Shown here: piece after piece, positions 58,218 through 64,000 of the stretch
How positions within the stretch are numbered: position 1 is the stretch's first letter
How the letters are laid out: each line of letters opens with the position of its first letter
NCBI RefSeq assembly: GCF_004297265.1
Contig: NZ_SCUT01000045.1
Span: 124,001-188,000 of the forward strand
DNA from: Reyranella sp.
GTDB taxonomy: Bacteria > Pseudomonadota > Alphaproteobacteria > Reyranellales > Reyranellaceae
Length of the DNA: 64,000 nucleotides
Direction: 5' to 3'
Position numbers and translations under genes: made by a program
Notes under the pieces: generated by a model
Database searches by the model: none
The model's input: only the letters and a program-made list of their open reading frames with translations
Told to the model about the DNA's origin: nothing

Positions 58218-59558
58218 ATGGTCTCGAGGAAGGTCAATCGTCGTCGATTTGTCGCCGGTACCGCTGCCGTTTCGGCAGCGTTCGTGGCTGCGCCATTCGT
58301 CCGTGGCGCCAATGCCGCCGGCAAGCTTTCGGTCGGATTCTGGGATCACTGGGTGCCGGGCGCCAACAAGGCGACCGAGGATCTCGTCAAGGAGTGGGCC
58401 GAGAAGAACAAGGTCGAAGTCCAGATGGACTTCATCACCTCGCAGGGCAACAAGCTGTTGCTCACGACCGCTGCGGAAGCGCAGGCCAAGTCCGGCCACG
58501 ACGTGCTCGCTTTCTCGACCTGGCTCCCGGCGCGCTATTCCGAGCAGCTCGTCCCGATGAACGATGTCATGGAGCCGCTCATCAAGGAGAACGGCGCGGT
58601 CAACGGAACGGTCGAGTATCTCGGCAAGCTGAACGGAAAGTGGCTCGCCGTGCCGGCCACGGTGGGCAGCCAGATCAAGGGGCCCTGCTCGCGCATCGAT
58701 CTGCTGAAGAAGCATGCCGGCATCGACATCCAGGCGATGTACCCGGCCGGACAGGCGCCCAAGGCGGACGCCTGGAATCTCGACAACTTCCTCAAGGCGG
58801 CGGAAGCCTGCCAGAAGGGCGGTAACCCGTTCGGCATCGGCCTCGGCACGACGTCGGACAATGTCGACACGGCCGGCGCGCTGTTCCACGCCTTCGGCGC
58901 GCAGCTCGTCAACGCCAAGGGCGACATCGTCGTGAAGAACGACCAGGTCCGCCAGGTGCTCGACTACTACAAGAAGCTGATGCAGTTCCTGCCGCCCGAC
59001 GTCCCGTCCTGGGATGACGCTTCGAACAACAAGTTCCTGGTGTCGGGCCAGGGCTCGCTGATCATGAACCCGCCCAGCGCCTGGGCCGTCGCCAAGCGCG
59101 ATGCGCCGCAGGTCGCCGAGCAGCTCTGGACGCACGGCTTCCCGGTCGGGCCGAAGGGCCGCTATGCGCCGTTCCTGCCGTACTTCTGGGGTATCTGGAA
59201 CTTCAGCAAGAACCAGTCGGCGGCCAAGAGCCTGATCACCCATCTCTCGCAGGCCAGCTCCGCCGAGAAGATGACCAACGCGTCGCAGGGCTACGACCTG
59301 CCGTCGTTCGAGAAGCTCACAACCTTCAAGGTGTGGGCTGAAGAGTCGCCGCCCAAGGGCACGCTCTACCACTACCCCAACCCGCACAACCATCAGACGC
59401 TTTCGATCGCCGCGGCTCCCGCGCCGCACAAGATCGCCGAGCAGATCTACACCCAGGCCATCATGACCCAGATGGTCGTGCGCTACGCCAAGGGTGAAGC
59501 GATGGACAAGACGCTCGACTGGGCGGCTAAGGAGCTCGAGGGCTTCACACGTAACTGA
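58218..59558 (+). CDS. Sugar ABC transporter substrate-binding protein
   Basis: 446 residues. The signal has a twin-arginine pattern NRRRFVAGTAAVSAAFVAAP, ending near residue 34. The mature part is of the extracellular solute-binding family 1 type (FWDHWVPGANKATEDLVKEW and later PSAWAVAKRDAPQ). AGGAGG lies at ideal distance before the ATG. It heads a five- or six-gene run with two permeases, an ATPase and two dehydrogenases, so it probably captures a sugar, polyol or glycoside. Specificity is not readable by eye. Confidence 0.9.
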   Translation: MVSRKVNRRRFVAGTAAVSAAFVAAPFVRGANAAGKLSVGFWDHWVPGANKATEDLVKEWAEKNKVEVQMDFITSQGNKLLLTTAAEAQAKSGHDVLAFSTWLPARYSEQLVPMNDVMEPLIKENGAVNGTVEYLGKLNGKWLAVPATVGSQIKGPCSRIDLLKKHAGIDIQAMYPAGQAPKADAWNLDNFLKAAEACQKGGNPFGIGLGTTSDNVDTAGALFHAFGAQLVNAKGDIVVKNDQVRQVLDYYKKLMQFLPPDVPSWDDASNNKFLVSGQGSLIMNPPSAWAVAKRDAPQVAEQLWTHGFPVGPKGRYAPFLPYFWGIWNFSKNQSAAKSLITHLSQASSAEKMTNASQGYDLPSFEKLTTFKVWAEESPPKGTLYHYPNPHNHQTLSIAAAPAPHKIAEQIYTQAIMTQMVVRYAKGEAMDKTLDWAAKELEGFTRN

Positions 59559-59645
59559 CGCGTCGTCGTTCTGCATCCGTTGGGGGCGCCGCGTGAGCGC
59601 GGCGTCCCTGCGATTGCATCTTTGGTCTCGCCGCGGGAGTACAAC

Positions 59646-60575
59646 ATGGCAGACATCGCCGCCCGAAATCCGACCATCCTTACGGGTGATCGCCGCAGTG
59701 GCTTGCACAAACTCATGCAGCGCAAGTCGACCATCGCCTTCCTGATGGCCCTGCCGCTGATCCTTCTGATCGCCATACTGGTCGCCTATCCGGCGGGCTA
59801 CGCGGTCTATCTCGCAACGCTCAACAAGGGCATGACCCGCTTCGTCGGCTTCGGAAATTTCGAGTTCCTGTTCGGCCGCGACACGTTCTGGCTGGTCGTC
59901 TACCAGTCCTGCCTGTTCGCCATCACGGCGGTGATCTTCAAGGCGATCATCGGCTTTGTGGTCGCGCACTTCGTCCATAACATTCCAGCGAAGGGCCAGC
60001 GTAAGTGGCGTGGCATGCTGCTGGTGCCGTGGGTCATTCCGCCGGCCATGAGCACGCTCGCCTGGCTGTGGCTGTTCGATCCGTCCTACAGCGCCCTCAA
60101 CTGGCTCCTGGGAATTTTTGGCATCGAGGGCATTCCCTGGACCGGCGAGGCCGGCTGGGCACGCTTCTCGGTCATCCTCGTCAACGTGTGGATCGGCTCG
60201 CCGTTTTTCATGATCATGTACCTCGCGGCGCTGAAGTCGGTGCCCGAGCAGCTCTACGAGGCGGCCTCGATCGACGGCGCCACCTGGTGGCAGCGCATCT
60301 GGTACGTGACCCTGCCGATGATGCGCAATATCATCGCGATCACAGCGCTCTTCTCGCTGATCGTCACTTTCGCCAACTTCGACATCGTGCGCGTGCTGAC
60401 GGCGGGCGGCCCGCTGAACAGCACGCATATCTTCGGGACATGGGCATTCCGCGTCGGCATCGAGGGCGGAGACATCCCGCTCGGCGCCGCCGTGTCGCTG
60501 TTCATGGTGCCGATCCTGGCCGTCGCCGCGACCTTCATCCTGCGCGACATCACCAAGCGGGGGAGTGAAGTCTGA
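59646..60575 (+). CDS. Sugar ABC transporter permease, MalF/UgpA-type
   Basis: 309 residues. The first helix is at about residues 32-55, and about six more follow. The EAA coupling loop is YEAASIDGATWWQRIWYVTL (about residues 204-223). The ATG at 59646 has GGGAG upstream, so the frame extending to 59580 was trimmed. Its stop TGA overlaps the ATG of the next permease. Confidence 0.92.
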   Translation: MADIAARNPTILTGDRRSGLHKLMQRKSTIAFLMALPLILLIAILVAYPAGYAVYLATLNKGMTRFVGFGNFEFLFGRDTFWLVVYQSCLFAITAVIFKAIIGFVVAHFVHNIPAKGQRKWRGMLLVPWVIPPAMSTLAWLWLFDPSYSALNWLLGIFGIEGIPWTGEAGWARFSVILVNVWIGSPFFMIMYLAALKSVPEQLYEAASIDGATWWQRIWYVTLPMMRNIIAITALFSLIVTFANFDIVRVLTAGGPLNSTHIFGTWAFRVGIEGGDIPLGAAVSLFMVPILAVAATFILRDITKRGSEV

Positions 60576-61483
60576 TGGCCGACGCATCGATCGCCAGCGG
60601 GGCGCCGAGCCGCCCCAAGTACGGCAGCATGAGCCGGGACCGGGCCTGGGCGCTGCGCTGGTCCTATTTCTTCCTCGTGCTGTTCGCCATCTTCTTCCTG
60701 ATGCCGCCGATCTACATGCTGATTACCTCGCTGAAGACCAGCGCGGAGATCTCGGCCGCTGCCAACCCCTGGTGGATCAGCAATCCGACGCTGCAGAACT
60801 ACATCGACCTGCTGTCGCAGAACCAGTTCCTGGTGTTCTTTCGGAACTCGGCGATCGTATCGATCTGCGTCGTCATCCTGACCATGATGATCAGCGTGAT
60901 CGCGGCCTTCGCGCTCGCCCGCATGAAGTTCTGGGGATCGGCCACGCTGGCGACCGGGGTGTTCCTCACCTACCTGATACCGGAAACGCTGCTGTTCATC
61001 CCGCTGTTCAAGATGTTCGCCTGGGTGAACGAGACTTTCGGCATCCAGTTGATGAATCATTGGTGGACGATGATCATCCTCTACCCGACGCTGACGGTGC
61101 CGTTCGCCACCTGGATCATGATCGGCTACTTCGCCTCGATCCCGAAGGAACTCGACGAAGCGGCGCTGATCGACGGCGCGACCTGGATGCAGACCTTGAC
61201 CAAGATCTTCATTCCGGTAGCCCTGCCCGGGATCATCGCGGCGACGATCTTCACCTTCACGGTGGCCTGGGCGCAGTTCCTCTATCCGCTCGCCTTCACG
61301 ACCTCTACCAGTGAGCTGGTGCTGCCGGTGGGCATCATCACGACCCTGATCAAGGGCGACGTCTTCAACTGGGGACAGATCATGACCGGCGCGCTGCTCG
61401 GCGCGGCTCCGCCGCTCATCATCTACGCCTTCCTCATGGACTACTACATTGCGGGTCTGACCGCGGGCGCGACAAAGGGATAG
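60575..61483 (+). CDS. Sugar ABC transporter permease, MalG/UgpE-type
   Basis: 302 residues with six helices. An N-terminal helix (about 30-50) is followed by a periplasmic loop, and the EAA loop [20 protein letters not shown] is present. It is coupled by TGATG to its partner permease and ends 7 bases before the ATPase gene. Confidence 0.92.
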   Translation: MADASIASGAPSRPKYGSMSRDRAWALRWSYFFLVLFAIFFLMPPIYMLITSLKTSAEISAAANPWWISNPTLQNYIDLLSQNQFLVFFRNSAIVSICVVILTMMISVIAAFALARMKFWGSATLATGVFLTYLIPETLLFIPLFKMFAWVNETFGIQLMNHWWTMIILYPTLTVPFATWIMIGYFASIPKELDEAALIDGATWMQTLTKIFIPVALPGIIAATIFTFTVAWAQFLYPLAFTTSTSELVLPVGIITTLIKGDVFNWGQIMTGALLGAAPPLIIYAFLMDYYIAGLTAGATKG

Positions 61484-61490
61484 TCGACAC

Positions 61491-62591
<1,101 letters not shown>

Positions 62592-62626
62592 TCGTCGCTT
62601 TCCAAGCGAGCGTTGAGGAGATTTTC

Positions 62627-63391
62627 ATGGGTTCGTTGACGGGCAAGGTCGCCTGGGTGACCGGTGCTGGCTCGGGTATTGGACAGGCGGCGGCGGTCGC
62701 GCTGGCGAAAGAGGGCGCCACGATCGTGCTGACCGGCCGGCGCAGCGCGCCGCTCAAGGAAACGGCCGCCATGATCAAGAAGGCCGGTGGTGCGTCCGAA
62801 GTGAAGCCGGGCGACCTGATGAAGGCGGCCGCGGTCACCAAGATCGCCAAGGAGATCGAGAAGAAATATGGCCGTTGCGACATCCTGGTGAACAACGCCG
62901 GCCTGAACATCCTGAATCGCCAGTGGGCCAAGCTGACGCCGGCCGATGCCGAACTGGTGATCGACGGCAATCTCGCCAGCGCCTTCTACTGCACGACCGC
63001 GGTGCTGCCGATGATGCGCAAGCACAAGGATGGTGTGCTGATCCACACCTCCTCGGTGGCCGGCAAGGTGCCGAGCCTGCTGTCGGGCCCGGCCTATTCG
63101 GCGGCCAAGCACGGCGTGGTGGCGATGAGCCACACGATCAACATGGAGGAATGCGTCAACGGCATCCGCTCCTGCGTCGTTTGCCCGGGCGAGGTGGCAA
63201 CGCCGATCCTCGACAAGCGCCCGGTGCCGATCACCCCGGCCGAGCGCAAGCGCATGGCGCAGTCGGAGGATGTCGGCGATCTGATCCGCTATGTCGCCTG
63301 CCTGCCGCCGCACATCGTCATCAACGAGGTGATGATCAACCCGACCTGGAACCGCGGCTACGTCGCGAGCCTGCAGCGCGGGAAGTCCTGA
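62627..63391 (+). CDS. Short-chain dehydrogenase/reductase
   Basis: 254 residues, classical SDR. The cofactor loop VTGAGSGIGQ is at about residue 10, NNAGLN at about residue 90, and the catalytic Ser and YSAAK (Tyr about residue 160) follow. It ends with a family-like PGEVATPI segment. GAGGAG precedes the ATG. It sits behind a sugar importer and 1 base before an Ldh2-family gene, so it likely oxidises the imported compound. Confidence 0.9.
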   Translation: MGSLTGKVAWVTGAGSGIGQAAAVALAKEGATIVLTGRRSAPLKETAAMIKKAGGASEVKPGDLMKAAAVTKIAKEIEKKYGRCDILVNNAGLNILNRQWAKLTPADAELVIDGNLASAFYCTTAVLPMMRKHKDGVLIHTSSVAGKVPSLLSGPAYSAAKHGVVAMSHTINMEECVNGIRSCVVCPGEVATPILDKRPVPITPAERKRMAQSEDVGDLIRYVACLPPHIVINEVMINPTWNRGYVASLQRGKS

Positions 63392-63392
63392 C

Positions 63393-64000
63393 ATGGGCAG
63401 CGTGACCATCAAGGCGAAGGAACTCGAATCCTTCGTCGCGGACATCTTTGCCGCCGCGGGATGCTCGAAGGAGGAGGGCGGCCGCATCGGCCGCTATCTC
63501 GTGAGCGCGAACCTGTCGGGCCACGACAGCCACGGCGTGGTGCGTGTGCCGCGCTACGCCTCGCAGAAGAAGAGCGGCACCGTCATTGCCGACGTGAAGG
63601 TCGACGTGCTGGTCGACACGCCGGTGATCGCCGTGGTCGACGGCAAGTACGGATTCGGCCAGACCGTGACGCCGCAGGCGGTACAGATCGGCATCGACAA
63701 GTGCCTGAAGAACGGCCTCTCGGCCGTGACTCTGCGCAATGCGGGCCATGTCGGCCGGGTCGGCGACTGGGCCGAGATGGCGGCCGAGGCGGGCCTCGTC
63801 TCGGTGCATTTCGTGAATGCCTCGGGCAGCGTGCTGGTGGCGCCCTATGGCGGTGTCGAGCGGCGTTTCTCGACAGCGCCCTATTGCGTCGGCGTTCCGC
63901 GGCCGGGCGAGGATCCGCTGATCCTCGACTTCGCCACCTCGATCGTGGCCGAGGGCAAGGTCCTGGTGACCAGCCAGGGCGGCAAGAAGCTGCCCGAGGG
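63393..64000 (+). CDS. Ldh2-family (malate/L-sulfolactate/L-lactate type) dehydrogenase, partial
   Basis: About 202 residues are visible and the gene runs off the window end; the family is usually 330-360 residues. The active-site motif SGHDSHGVVRVPRY is at about residue 40. GFGQTVTPQAVQIG and NAGHVGRVGDWAE follow, and DFATSIVAEGKVLV is near the end. It starts 1 base after the SDR stop. Related enzymes reduce or oxidise 2-hydroxy acids with NAD(P). With the importer and SDR it forms a catabolic unit for an unknown substrate. Confidence 0.85.
   Translation, partial: MGSVTIKAKELESFVADIFAAAGCSKEEGGRIGRYLVSANLSGHDSHGVVRVPRYASQKKSGTVIADVKVDVLVDTPVIAVVDGKYGFGQTVTPQAVQIGIDKCLKNGLSAVTLRNAGHVGRVGDWAEMAAEAGLVSVHFVNASGSVLVAPYGGVERRFSTAPYCVGVPRPGEDPLILDFATSIVAEGKVLVTSQGGKKLPE

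Noticed and set aside
58131-60587. Long minus-strand frame opposite the sugar ABC genes
   Set aside because: No family features; spans the ends of two well-supported genes on the other strand.

Overview
The window is a GC-rich, densely coding stretch of what looks like an alphaproteobacterial chromosome. This is judged from gene content and order, not from a search: a DUF1489 gene, a small coiled-coil gene followed by zapA, a 6S-like RNA and fau beside tkt-gap, and the block yebC-ruvCAB-ybgC-tolQRAB-pal-cpoB-tilS-ftsH-folP-glmM. A soil or rhizosphere type with many ABC importers fits. No rRNA, tRNA, CRISPR array, transposase or phage gene was seen.

Layout. 1-4450: two PotB/PotC-type permeases, a bicupin protein, HMG-CoA lyase and a LysE exporter. 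4455-11473 (minus): pbpC and a giant alpha-2-macroglobulin gene. 11634-17714: DUF1489, then on the minus strand a MotB-like and a MotA/ExbB-like stator pair, a periplasmic OmpA-family protein, suhB, efp and a YjbR protein. 17759-20559: epmA, thiE and an SGNH hydrolase. 20543-22976 (minus): a lower-quality accessory segment with a SnoaL-like protein, an N-terminally truncated ABC binding protein, a four-helix membrane protein and about 390 bases with no gene. 23045-25473: class I fructose-bisphosphate aldolase and an MFS carrier.

25477-35078 is the most distinctive region, an apparent ureide (allantoin-type) catabolic locus. The minus-strand run carries a deacetylase-family hydrolase, a complete spermidine/iron-type ABC importer, ureidoglycolate lyase, and two close PuuE-type allantoinases flanking an unrecognised 110-residue gene. 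The divergent arm carries an M20 amidohydrolase (allantoate or carbamoyl type) and a GntR/FCD regulator. The divergent intergenic region holds two identical ATGTGCACAT palindromes 21 bp apart, a natural candidate operator. A 26-bp perfect inverted repeat has settled over the start of one permease gene.

35154-56307 is core housekeeping: gap and tkt (minus); the zapA-6S-fau-ymdB group; a structured intergenic region with two tandem terminators; yebC-ruvCAB; the Tol-Pal envelope operon; tilS-ftsH-folP-glmM-thiD with frequent 4-base overlaps; and a convergent alpha/beta hydrolase. 56365-64000 holds a DUF2200 gene, an aminotransferase, and a second complete sugar-type ABC importer followed by an SDR dehydrogenase and an Ldh2-family dehydrogenase that runs off the window end.

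Start codons were chosen by ribosome-binding site and family alignment from memory. Where the two disagree, the entry says so.
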